Assembly (NCBI RefSeq): GCF_000185145.2
Contig: NZ_GL833119.1
Coordinates: 372,001 to 436,000 of the forward strand
Direction of reading: 5' to 3'
DNA from: Hoylesella oralis ATCC 33269
GTDB lineage: Bacteria > Bacteroidota > Bacteroidia > Bacteroidales > Bacteroidaceae
DNA length: 64,000 bases
Shown here: positions 9,039-16,972 of the stretch, piece after piece
How the letters are laid out: every line of letters starts with the position of its first letter
Numbering within the stretch: position 1 is the stretch's first letter
Made by a program: the position numbers and the translations under genes
Notes under the pieces: generated by a model
What the model was told of the DNA's origin: nothing
What the model saw: the letters and a program-made list of their open reading frames with translations, nothing else
Database searches by the model: none

Positions 9039-11234
9039 ATGGGAAAAGGACACAAAGGCGGCAAACGCATGTCGAAGAAACAACTATCGGAGAGGCTCGA
9101 GAGCTTCTTTACTTCGCAACCCGACAAGACTTTTTCGTTCAAAGAAATCTTTCGAACACTACATTTAGATACGCATCCCCTTAAAATGCTCGCCATTGAT
9201 ACGATGGAAGAAATGGCATGGGACGACTTCCTGACGAAAGTAACCGACACTTCATACCGCCTCAACCAAAAAGGGCAGGTGCAAGAGGGCACATTCCTAC
9301 GCAAGTCGAACGGCAAAAACTCGTTCATTCCCGATGGGGGCGGCACGCCTATCTTCGTATCCGAACGCAATTCAATGTATGCTCTAAACGGCGATCATGT
9401 ACGGGTTTCTTTCATGGCACGGCGCCAGAAGCACATCAAGGAGGCGCAGGTAATCGAGATATTGGAGCGGAAACGCGATACTTTCGTGGGCAAATTACGC
9501 GTGGAAAAAGATATTGCATTCCTCGTAACACCCCAAGAAATCTATGTTCACGATATCATTATTCCCAAGAATAAGCTAAAAGGAGGAAAGACAGACGACA
9601 AGGCTGTGGTAAAAATATCGCAATGGCCCGACGACAGACATAAGAACATCGTGGGCTATGTGGTAGATGTGCTCGGCGCGAGCGGTGATAACGATGTAGA
9701 AATGAACACCATCTTGGCACAGTATAACTTGCCCTATAGGTATCCGAAGGCCGTTGAAGAGGCGGCAGAGCATATATCCGGCGAAATTACGGAGCACGAC
9801 TTGCAGGAACGGGAGGACTTCCGTGGCACATGGACATGCACAATAGATCCGCATGATGCCAAGGATTTCGACGATGCCCTGTCCATCAAGCAGCTCGACA
9901 AGAGCCTTTGGCAGGTGGGAGTACATATAGCCGACGTGTCTCACTACGTTACCGAAGGCTCCATCATCGATAAAGAAGCCATGAAACGTGCCACCTCTGT
10001 CTACCTCGTAGACCGCACTATTCCCATGTTGCCCGAACGTCTGTGTAACTTTATTTGTTCGCTTCGGCCCAACGAGGATAAACTCTGTTACAGCGTGATA
10101 TTCAATCTTGACGATGAAGCCGATATAAAGAGCTGCCGTATAGTGCACACCGTCATCCAAAGTAAGCGCCGTTATGCTTACGAAGAAGTCCAACAACTGC
10201 TCGAAGACAATGGGGTTATCGACGGTACAGGGCAGCCCGCGCCGCCTGAACCCAAGGGTGGATACAAGGGAGAATATGCCCGCGAGATTATTACACTCGA
10301 CAGATTGGCCAAGAAGTTGCGCTCGCGACGCTTCAAAAACGGTGCGGTGAAGTTCGATTCAGAGGAACTCCATTTCGACGTGGACGATAAAGGAAAGCCC
10401 ACACGTTGCTATTTCAAACGCTCGAAAGACGCGAATAAGCTCATCGAAGAGTTCATGTTACTGGCCAATAAGACCGTTGCAGAGAGCGTAGGCAAGGTAA
10501 AGAAGGGTAAAAAAGCCAAGACCTTGCCTTATCGTGTGCACGATAATCCCGATCCGCAAAAGCTGGAAACGCTCCGTGAGTTTATCGTCAAATTCGGTTA
10601 CAAGCTGAAAACAGCCGGCACAAAGGGCCAAACGGCACGCTCGCTCAATAAACTTATGGACGACAGCGAGGGCAAGAACGAGCAGAAACTCATTCAGACG
10701 ATCGCCTTGCGTGCCATGATGAAGGCAAAATACAGCACGCACAATATCGGGCACTTCGGCCTTGCATTCGATTATTATACCCACTTTACCAGTCCTATCC
10801 GTCGCTATCCCGACACATTGGTGCACCGTTTGCTTACGCGATATGCCGAAGGTGGCAGAAGCGCCAATGCCAAATATTACGAAGAGTTGTGCGAACATTG
10901 CTCGGAAATGGAACAGGTTGCACAGAATGCAGAGCGCGACTCTATCAAATACAAGATGGTTGAATTCATGGGAGATCGACTTGGAGAGGAGTTCGATGCC
11001 CATATCAGCGGCATTACAAGTTACGGTATCTATTGCGAGATAGACGAAAATCATTGCGAAGGCATGGTACCTATGCGCGATCTCGATGATGACTATTACG
11101 ATTTCGATGAGCGTAATTACTGCTTGGTAGGCCGGCGCAGGCACCATAAATACCAACTCGGCGATGCCATCCGCATACAAGTAGCCAAGGCAAATCTTGA
11201 GAAGAAGCAGCTCGACTTTACCATTGTGGAATGA
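9039..11234 (+). CDS. rnr: Ribonuclease R
   Basis: RNase R is a processive 3'-5' exoribonuclease that degrades structured RNA. The 731-residue protein shows the family order: an N-terminal winged-helix-like segment, cold-shock OB folds, the RNB catalytic domain with the acidic motif DPHDAKDFDDALS (about residues 270-282) that holds the magnesium-binding aspartates, the HNIGHFGLAFDYYTHFTSPIRRYPD segment split around residue 570-595, and a C-terminal S1 domain (ITSYGIYCEI). The basic tail typical of E. coli RNase R is short here. The start MGKGHKGGKRM is kept; MSKKQLSERLE at 9069 is an alternative. The next gene overlaps its stop by four bases. Confidence 0.93.
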   Translation: MGKGHKGGKRMSKKQLSERLESFFTSQPDKTFSFKEIFRTLHLDTHPLKMLAIDTMEEMAWDDFLTKVTDTSYRLNQKGQVQEGTFLRKSNGKNSFIPDGGGTPIFVSERNSMYALNGDHVRVSFMARRQKHIKEAQVIEILERKRDTFVGKLRVEKDIAFLVTPQEIYVHDIIIPKNKLKGGKTDDKAVVKISQWPDDRHKNIVGYVVDVLGASGDNDVEMNTILAQYNLPYRYPKAVEEAAEHISGEITEHDLQEREDFRGTWTCTIDPHDAKDFDDALSIKQLDKSLWQVGVHIADVSHYVTEGSIIDKEAMKRATSVYLVDRTIPMLPERLCNFICSLRPNEDKLCYSVIFNLDDEADIKSCRIVHTVIQSKRRYAYEEVQQLLEDNGVIDGTGQPAPPEPKGGYKGEYAREIITLDRLAKKLRSRRFKNGAVKFDSEELHFDVDDKGKPTRCYFKRSKDANKLIEEFMLLANKTVAESVGKVKKGKKAKTLPYRVHDNPDPQKLETLREFIVKFGYKLKTAGTKGQTARSLNKLMDDSEGKNEQKLIQTIALRAMMKAKYSTHNIGHFGLAFDYYTHFTSPIRRYPDTLVHRLLTRYAEGGRSANAKYYEELCEHCSEMEQVAQNAERDSIKYKMVEFMGDRLGEEFDAHISGITSYGIYCEIDENHCEGMVPMRDLDDDYYDFDERNYCLVGRRRHHKYQLGDAIRIQVAKANLEKKQLDFTIVE

Positions 11235-11983
11235 AACAGCTTATTTGCATCGCAGCTTGTCTGACGGTTTTGGTCTTGAATACAGGCTCCTGCTCTTCGA
11301 AAGAGGCACAGGAGGGCATCGACACATATACCCTTCCCAATGGCAAGAAACTTGTGGTAACGCCGATAAAGCATGCCAGTTTGCAACTTAATTACGACGG
11401 ATGGGAGTTCGAAATCGATCCCGTAAGCAGTGCGGTGCGCCCGATTATCGACTACACCGATAAGCCCAAGGCCGATTTCATCCTCGTTACGCACGAACAT
11501 TACGACCACTTCGACATGAACGCCATCCATCTCTTGACCAAAAACAGCACCAACCTGTTGCTTAATCAGCGGTGCTTCGACCATTACAAGAAGGGCATTG
11601 TGATACGCAATGGGGAGAAAGCAGAGCTGACAGACAGTATCACTCTCTATGCCGTACCGGCCTACAACCGCTCGAAAAACCGTGCCGAACTTCACCCGAA
11701 AGGACGCGATAACGGTTACATACTCGATTTGGAAGGCTATCGTATCTATATTGCAGGCTCCACAGAGTTCGTTCCGGAGATGAAAGACATCAAGGATATC
11801 GACATCGCTTTTATGCCCTGCGACAAATACAAGACCATGACATTGGCGCAATTTCGCAAAGCAGCGAAGACAATACGCCCGAAAATTCTCTATCCCTACC
11901 ACATGCACACCACCGATCCCAAACAAATACTCAAGGTAACCAGCGGTCTCGGCATCGACGTGAGGATAAGAGACCTAAGATAA
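11231..11983 (+). CDS. MBL-fold metallo-hydrolase, UlaG-like, exported
   Basis: The 250-residue protein carries the metallo-beta-lactamase-fold metal site THEHYDHFD (HxHxDH), a later IAGSTEFVPEM segment with a serine-threonine in place of the usual D, and a C-terminal PYHMHTTDP. It resembles UlaG/L-ascorbate-6-phosphate-lactonase-like hydrolases. The N-terminus is a hydrophobic export signal ending near NTGSCSS; Cys21 could be a lipid-anchored residue although the lipobox is weak. Its ATG overlaps the rnr stop (ATGA), so it is cotranscribed with rnr. The substrate is unknown; the family covers lactonases and phosphodiesterases. Confidence 0.78.
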   Translation: MKQLICIAACLTVLVLNTGSCSSKEAQEGIDTYTLPNGKKLVVTPIKHASLQLNYDGWEFEIDPVSSAVRPIIDYTDKPKADFILVTHEHYDHFDMNAIHLLTKNSTNLLLNQRCFDHYKKGIVIRNGEKAELTDSITLYAVPAYNRSKNRAELHPKGRDNGYILDLEGYRIYIAGSTEFVPEMKDIKDIDIAFMPCDKYKTMTLAQFRKAAKTIRPKILYPYHMHTTDPKQILKVTSGLGIDVRIRDLR

Positions 11984-12036
11984 TCGCACGGCCTTCTATG
12001 AATAAATACATTTTTTAATCTCATAATAATTATAAC

Positions 12037-13422
12037 ATGAAACGAACAACATTACTATTTAGTCTTATTTTCTGCATAACCTGTTCGGTTTATGCACAAG
12101 TTATCAAACCGATAAAAACCGATGTACCGGCACGACCTGCAGGACAAACCGACGTTATACAGCTCACCTCGCCCAAAATGAACGTAGTAAGAGTAGGCTT
12201 TGTAGGTTTGGGTATGCGCGGCCCGGGCGCTGTAGACCGCTGGTGCCATATACCGGGAACGGAAATAAAAGCACTGTGCGACGTTGAAGCTGACCGCGTA
12301 GAGCAGGCGCAGAAGATACTCGAACGCAACGGGCGAAAGCGTGCTACGGCTTATAGCGGCAGCACCGAAGCTTATAAAAAGATGTGTGAACGCAAAGATA
12401 TAGATATTATTTACATTATTACAGATTGGGTGCATCACGTGCCGATTGCACTCTACGCCATGAACCACGGCAAACACGTAGCCATAGAAGTGCCGGCTGC
12501 CACCAACATGCACGACATCTGGGCGCTGATAAACACCTCTGAACGTACGCGAAAGCATTGTATCATGCTCGAAAACTGTGTGTACGATTTCTTCGAACTC
12601 GCCGCTCTGAACATGGCACAGCAAGGACTTTTCGGCGAAGTGCTGCACGTAGAAGGCTCCTATTTGCATAACCTTGACGATTATTGGGATATGTATTGGG
12701 ACAATTGGCGCTTGGACTTTAACCGAAAGAACCGCGGTGATGTGTACCCGACTCATGGGATCGGGCCAGATTGTCAGGTGCTCAACATTCATCGCGGCGA
12801 CCGTATGAAATACCTTGTGGCCATGGATACCAAAGCTGTAAACGGCCCCAAACACGTTCAGAAGTCCACCGGCAAGCCTTGTAACGACTTCCAAAACGGC
12901 GATCAAACATCGACTATGATTAGAACAGAGAACGGAAAGACCATGCTTATACAACATAATGTGATGACGCCCCGCCCGTATAGCCGCATGTACCAGATAG
13001 TAGGAACCGACGGTTATGCCAGTAAATATCCCATAGAGGAACTGTGTTTCCGCACTGAACAGCTGAATAGCAGCGGAACAGCAAACTATCAAGACCTGAA
13101 TGCACACGCTGCAGTGCCGGAAAAGGTAAGGAACGAGCTGCTTAACAAGTACACTCCGCCCTTCGTAAAGGAGCTCGAAGCCACTGCAAAGCAGGTTGGA
13201 GGGCACGGAGGAATGGATTATATCATGGACTACCGACTGGTGTATTGCCTGCGTAACGGCCTTCCGTTAGACATGGATGTCTATGACATGGCCGAATGGT
13301 GTTGCCTTGGCGAGCTTACCCGTATTTCCTTGGAGAACAATTCGGCGCCTGTAGCTATACCGGACTTTACCCGTGGTGCATGGAACCGCGTCAAAGGTTT
13401 CAGTTATCAGTTCGCCAAATAG
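12037..13422 (+). CDS. Gfo/Idh/MocA-fold glycosidase of the GH109 type, secreted
   Basis: GH109 enzymes use a tightly bound NAD to cleave alpha-N-acetylgalactosaminides by an oxidation-elimination-addition route. This 461-residue protein has a Sec signal (cleavage near CSVYAQ), the dinucleotide motif GFVGLGMRGPGAV, and the segments TDWVHHVPIA, HGKHVAIEVPAA, ENCVYDFFE and RGDVYPTHGIGP that I recognise from the GH109 subset of Gfo/Idh/MocA proteins. Export to the periplasm or surface fits a role on mucin or blood-group-A type glycans. The activity is known for few members, so other amino-sugar glycosides remain possible. It stands alone, 53 bases after the MBL gene and 193 bases before the hemolysin III gene. 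Confidence 0.82.
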   Translation: MKRTTLLFSLIFCITCSVYAQVIKPIKTDVPARPAGQTDVIQLTSPKMNVVRVGFVGLGMRGPGAVDRWCHIPGTEIKALCDVEADRVEQAQKILERNGRKRATAYSGSTEAYKKMCERKDIDIIYIITDWVHHVPIALYAMNHGKHVAIEVPAATNMHDIWALINTSERTRKHCIMLENCVYDFFELAALNMAQQGLFGEVLHVEGSYLHNLDDYWDMYWDNWRLDFNRKNRGDVYPTHGIGPDCQVLNIHRGDRMKYLVAMDTKAVNGPKHVQKSTGKPCNDFQNGDQTSTMIRTENGKTMLIQHNVMTPRPYSRMYQIVGTDGYASKYPIEELCFRTEQLNSSGTANYQDLNAHAAVPEKVRNELLNKYTPPFVKELEATAKQVGGHGGMDYIMDYRLVYCLRNGLPLDMDVYDMAEWCCLGELTRISLENNSAPVAIPDFTRGAWNRVKGFSYQFAK

Positions 13423-13615
13423 CAACCGAAGCAATAATATATCACCGGAAATCAAAATATTCAATCGGGATATATCTATCCGCAATATCCTGTTCACCGT
13501 CTTTATCAGGAATATGCATCACAACAAAATCGAAATAAAATAAGACGAACGGCTTTTATCATCACGACATTAATAATGCTTACAACAAATATATCGGCAC
13601 AATAGCCTCCTAAGA

Positions 13616-14266
13616 ATGAAGATACACTTCTCGCATAAAGAAGAGTTATGGAACTCGTGGTCGCACGCCGGAGGTATTGCCTTGGGCGTAGTGTTCGGCA
13701 CTATATTCCTCGTATGGTGCGCACGCAGGGGTAATGGATGGGCCACTGCAGCGGTTATTCTCTACCTTTTCGGCATGATATGTTCGTATGCGGCTTCTAC
13801 CATTTACCATGCCTTGTCTGCCTATTCCAAATGGAAAGAGCGGCTGCGCAAGTGGGATCATGCCGCTATTTACTGGCATATTGCCGGCTCTTATTCGCCT
13901 ATAACGCTCATAGCCCTGCGAAACGAGGGCTATTGGGGGTGGAGTCTTTTCATCTTTGTGTGGCTTTGTGCAGTGGTAGGCACTGTGTCCAGCTTCCGTA
14001 AACTGAAAGATCACAGCAACATAGAGACATTCTGTTTCATCGGCATGGGCCTTAGCGTGCTGATAGCTTTTAAACCTTTGATCAATAGCCTGTCTACTGC
14101 GGCCTTCGTGTGGATAGTTGCAGAGGGCGTGGCTTATATTACCGGTGCCGTTTTCTATAGCCTCAACAAACGACGATACATGCATACGGTGTTCCATTTC
14201 TTCGTGCTTATGGGCTCTGTATGCCATATCATCGCCGTGTGGGATATACTGATGGAGTGGCTATAG
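13616..14266 (+). CDS. Hemolysin III family protein (PAQR/TrhA type)
   Basis: A 216-residue protein with seven hydrophobic segments and the PAQR-family conserved residues: EELWNSWSHAGG at the start, S(T)IYHALS in helix 2, WDHAAIYWHIAGSYSP in helix 3 and HTVFHFFVLMGSVCHI in the last helix. The three histidines and the aspartate are the presumed zinc site. Members were first named for haemolysis in Bacillus cereus; more recent work on TrhA links them to membrane-energetics and lipid homeostasis. Nothing in the neighbours suggests a special function. A GC-rich hairpin follows 16 bases after the stop. Confidence 0.88.
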   Translation: MKIHFSHKEELWNSWSHAGGIALGVVFGTIFLVWCARRGNGWATAAVILYLFGMICSYAASTIYHALSAYSKWKERLRKWDHAAIYWHIAGSYSPITLIALRNEGYWGWSLFIFVWLCAVVGTVSSFRKLKDHSNIETFCFIGMGLSVLIAFKPLINSLSTAAFVWIVAEGVAYITGAVFYSLNKRRYMHTVFHFFVLMGSVCHIIAVWDILMEWL

Positions 14267-14281
14267 GGCCCGAGGACTTTC

Positions 14282-14308
14282 CTTCCCCCCTCTTTCGGAG
14301 GGGGGAAG
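14282..14308. terminator. Perfect 11-bp G/C-rich hairpin after the hemolysin III gene
   Basis: CTTCCCCCCTC and GAGGGGGGAAG pair perfectly around the loop TTTCG. There is no T-tract on the forward side, so it may be a weak terminator, a transcript-end stabiliser or part of a dispersed element; it abuts the 88-base duplication. Confidence 0.55.
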
Positions 14309-14481
14309 AGATGAGGGATGAAAGAATAAGGATGAGGGTTTGATGGCTATGCTGCAGCGGATTAACTTGTTTAAGTACTTCAAATAACTTTACAAGAGAT
14401 GAGGGACGAAAGAATAAGGATGAGGGTTTGATGGCTATGCTGCAGCGGATTAACTTGTTTAAGCACTTCAAATAACTTTAC
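14306..14481. repeat. 88-base direct tandem duplication
   Basis: Two adjacent copies (about 14306-14393 and 14394-14481) are almost identical; the differences seen are GGGATG/GGGACG near the start and AAGTAC/AAGCAC near the end. Each contains GCTGCAGCGGATTAAC and ends in CAAATAACTTTAC. There is no open frame of interest. The near identity suggests a recent event. Confidence 0.9.
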
Positions 14482-15008
14482 AAAATAGGTTGCACGTCTT
14501 TTACACACTGCAAATCTGACGTTTAATCGTATCTCCAAGATTAAAAATACACGGGCGTTATATTCTGCATAAACAATCTGTTTATCCTTGTTAAATGCAC
14601 GATTTGTCATCGATAAAGATGCCGTTTATCACCGGCAGATAATAAATGCACTTTTTAAAAAATAGCGATATATATCGCGTTTCAAAAGAACACAAGCAAG
14701 CCAAATCTCTATGATACGGTCATTAAACCCATTACTATTCATCCATTCTTTATTCAAATATAAGCTAAATACATACGGCACATAATACTCAAGATTTAAC
14801 TCTGCTTCTATTGGAGAAGCGGAAAAATGATAATCTTTTCATCGCTCATTATTTATATATTCACCCTTTTTCGAGCCCTTTTCTGCCGAAGAGGCGAAGA
14901 AAAAGGTATATATACGTCTGCAACAGCTTACACACAGAACTCTTTTCTATAAACTCTTCTTTTACAAACTTATATGCCAAGCAATAACATAAAAAAGTGT
15001 TTATTTAT
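14482..15008. other. AT-rich intergenic stretch without a recognised gene
   Basis: No credible coding frame or RNA gene was found. The only structure noticed is a perfect 14-base palindrome, GCGATATATATCGC, at 14665-14678. The stretch ends at the promoter of the ABC transporter gene. Confidence 0.5.
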
Positions 15009-15039
15009 TTTGTGTTATATTCTATTTACGTTACCTTTG
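15009..15039 (+). promoter_or_regulatory. Consensus promoter of the surface-glycolipid gene block
   Basis: TTTG (15009-15012), 19 bases, then TACCTTTG (15032-15039) match the Bacteroidota promoter exactly. The transcript would start near 15046, leaving about 55 bases before the ATG at 15102, and could cover the tightly spaced genes up to 23418. Confidence 0.75.
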
Positions 15040-15101
15040 CAGGAAGACAAACTGAAAACCAATAATTTAAAGGTTCGTGTATTCTGTTTTTTAGCATCAG
15101 T

Positions 15102-16943
15102 ATGAAGGAATTTCTACAAGTGTTGCGCCGTTTTGTGCCGCCATACAAGAAATATTTAGTGCTTTCGGTTATATTCAATATCCTTTCGGCAGTATTGAAT
15201 ATCTTCTCGTTTGCCACATTGATCCCCATTCTCAACATACTTTTCCAGACCGAGGAAGCCCAAAAGGCCGTAACATTCATGCCGTGGAGCAGCATCGATT
15301 CGATGGAAGACCTGACCGAGGTGGTAACAAATAATTTTAATTATTATGTGTACGAACTTATTACATCGGTAGGGCCAACCACTTCGCTGCTCATTATAGG
15401 ACTGACACTCGCCTTTATGACCATGCTTAAAACGGGGGCCTACTTCCTTTCTTCGGCATCGATCATACCGATACGCACAGGCGTGGTGCGTGATATTCGC
15501 AACCAACTCTATCAGAAAATAAACTCTCTGTCGCTGGGATTCTTCTCTGAAGAGCGCAAAGGAGATATCATTGCGCGCATGAGCGGGGACGTTCAAGAGA
15601 TAGAAAACTCCATTATGGCATCGCTCGATATGCTGTTTAAGAACCCTATCCTTATCATAGCCTACTTTACAACATTGGTTGTAGTGTCGTGGCAGCTTAC
15701 GCTTTTCACGATTGTCTTCGTGCCCCTCTTCGGATGGTTCATGGGTTATGTGGGACGAAAGCTCAAGCAGAACTCCATTAAGGCGCAGGCCTTGTGGAGC
15801 GACACCATGAGCCAAGTGGAAGAAACCCTTGGAGGCTTGCGCATTATCAAGGCATTCTGCGCCGAAGAGAAGATGAATGCACGGTTCGATAAAATAAACA
15901 GTGCCTATCGTAACGATATCATACGTGTGAACATAAGGCAGCAACTGGCCCACCCGATGAGCGAGTTTCTCGGCACTGTAATGATCGTTATCGTGCTTTG
16001 GTTCGGCGGTGTACTGGTATTGAAAAACCAAGTTTTGCAAGGTCCTACGTTCATCTTCTACCTCGTAATGCTCTATTCGATCATCAATCCCCTTAAAGAA
16101 TTCTCGAAAGCAGGGTATAACATTCCCAAAGGGTTGGCCTCTATGGAGCGCGTAGACAGGATACTAAAGGCCGAAGTAGCTATCAAAGAGGCCGACAACC
16201 CCGTACACATAAAGAGTTTCGAACGCGAAATAGAGTTCCGAAATGTATCGTTCAAGTACGCCGACCAATGGGTATTGCGCAACATCAACCTCAAGATACG
16301 CAAGGGAGAAAACGTGGCTATCGTCGGTCAAAGCGGCTCGGGCAAGTCTACATTGGTAGATTTAATACCGCGATACTACGATGTACAGGAAGGAGAAGTG
16401 CTGATCGACGGCATCAACGTAAAGGACTTGGGCGTACACGACTTGCGCCAACTCATAGGAAATGTCAATCAAGAAGCCATACTCTTTAACGATACGTTCT
16501 ACAACAATATCACCTTCGGCGTAGACAATGCCTCTCGCGAGGAGGTAGAGCAGGCAGCCCGTATCGCCAATGCCTATGATTTCATCATGGAATCGGAACA
16601 TGGATTCGACACGAACATAGGCGATCGCGGAAACAGACTGTCGGGCGGCCAGCGACAGCGCGTAAGCATAGCCCGCGCAATTCTCAAAAATCCGCCGATA
16701 TTGATACTTGATGAGGCTACCAGTGCACTCGACACGGAGAGTGAAAGGCTGGTTCAAGATGCCTTAGAGAAGCTCATGAATACCCGTACCACCGTGGCCA
16801 TCGCCCATCGGTTGTCTACGATAAAAAACTCCGATGAGATATGTGTGCTCCACGAAGGACGCATCGTGGAACGCGGCACCCACGAAGAATTACTGCAAAC
16901 CGATGGTTATTACAAGAAACTGAACGATATGCAATCGCTATAA
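15102..16943 (+). CDS. ABC exporter, ATPase-permease fusion (MsbA-like)
   Basis: A 613-residue half-transporter with an N-terminal six-helix exporter domain (about residues 15-330) and a C-terminal nucleotide-binding domain. The ATPase shows Walker A GQSGSGKST, the signature LSGGQRQRVSIARA, Walker B ILILDEATSALD and the switch histidine in IAHRLST. Homodimers of this type flip lipids across the inner membrane. Its place at the head of a run of lipid acyltransferase and glycosyltransferase genes supports export of lipid A-core or a related glycolipid, as MsbA does, but other lipid substrates are possible. It is preceded by a consensus promoter; the next gene starts 29 bases after its stop. Confidence 0.9.
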   Translation: MKEFLQVLRRFVPPYKKYLVLSVIFNILSAVLNIFSFATLIPILNILFQTEEAQKAVTFMPWSSIDSMEDLTEVVTNNFNYYVYELITSVGPTTSLLIIGLTLAFMTMLKTGAYFLSSASIIPIRTGVVRDIRNQLYQKINSLSLGFFSEERKGDIIARMSGDVQEIENSIMASLDMLFKNPILIIAYFTTLVVVSWQLTLFTIVFVPLFGWFMGYVGRKLKQNSIKAQALWSDTMSQVEETLGGLRIIKAFCAEEKMNARFDKINSAYRNDIIRVNIRQQLAHPMSEFLGTVMIVIVLWFGGVLVLKNQVLQGPTFIFYLVMLYSIINPLKEFSKAGYNIPKGLASMERVDRILKAEVAIKEADNPVHIKSFEREIEFRNVSFKYADQWVLRNINLKIRKGENVAIVGQSGSGKSTLVDLIPRYYDVQEGEVLIDGINVKDLGVHDLRQLIGNVNQEAILFNDTFYNNITFGVDNASREEVEQAARIANAYDFIMESEHGFDTNIGDRGNRLSGGQRQRVSIARAILKNPPILILDEATSALDTESERLVQDALEKLMNTRTTVAIAHRLSTIKNSDEICVLHEGRIVERGTHEELLQTDGYYKKLNDMQSL

Positions 16944-16972
16944 ATCAACACTTAAACAGATACACCAAGGTT

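Noticed and set aside
12055-13206. Reverse-strand open frame of 383 codons
   Set aside because: It lies entirely opposite the well-supported GH109-type gene, has no recognisable motif and is a frame shadow.
14229-14610. Reverse-strand short frames containing a repeated peptide
   Set aside because: The peptide repeat only reflects the 88-base DNA duplication; no promoter, signal or family match.
14665-14678. 14-base palindrome as an operator
   Set aside because: It is a single AT-rich palindrome far from any gene start (over 300 bases before the next promoter) and may be chance.
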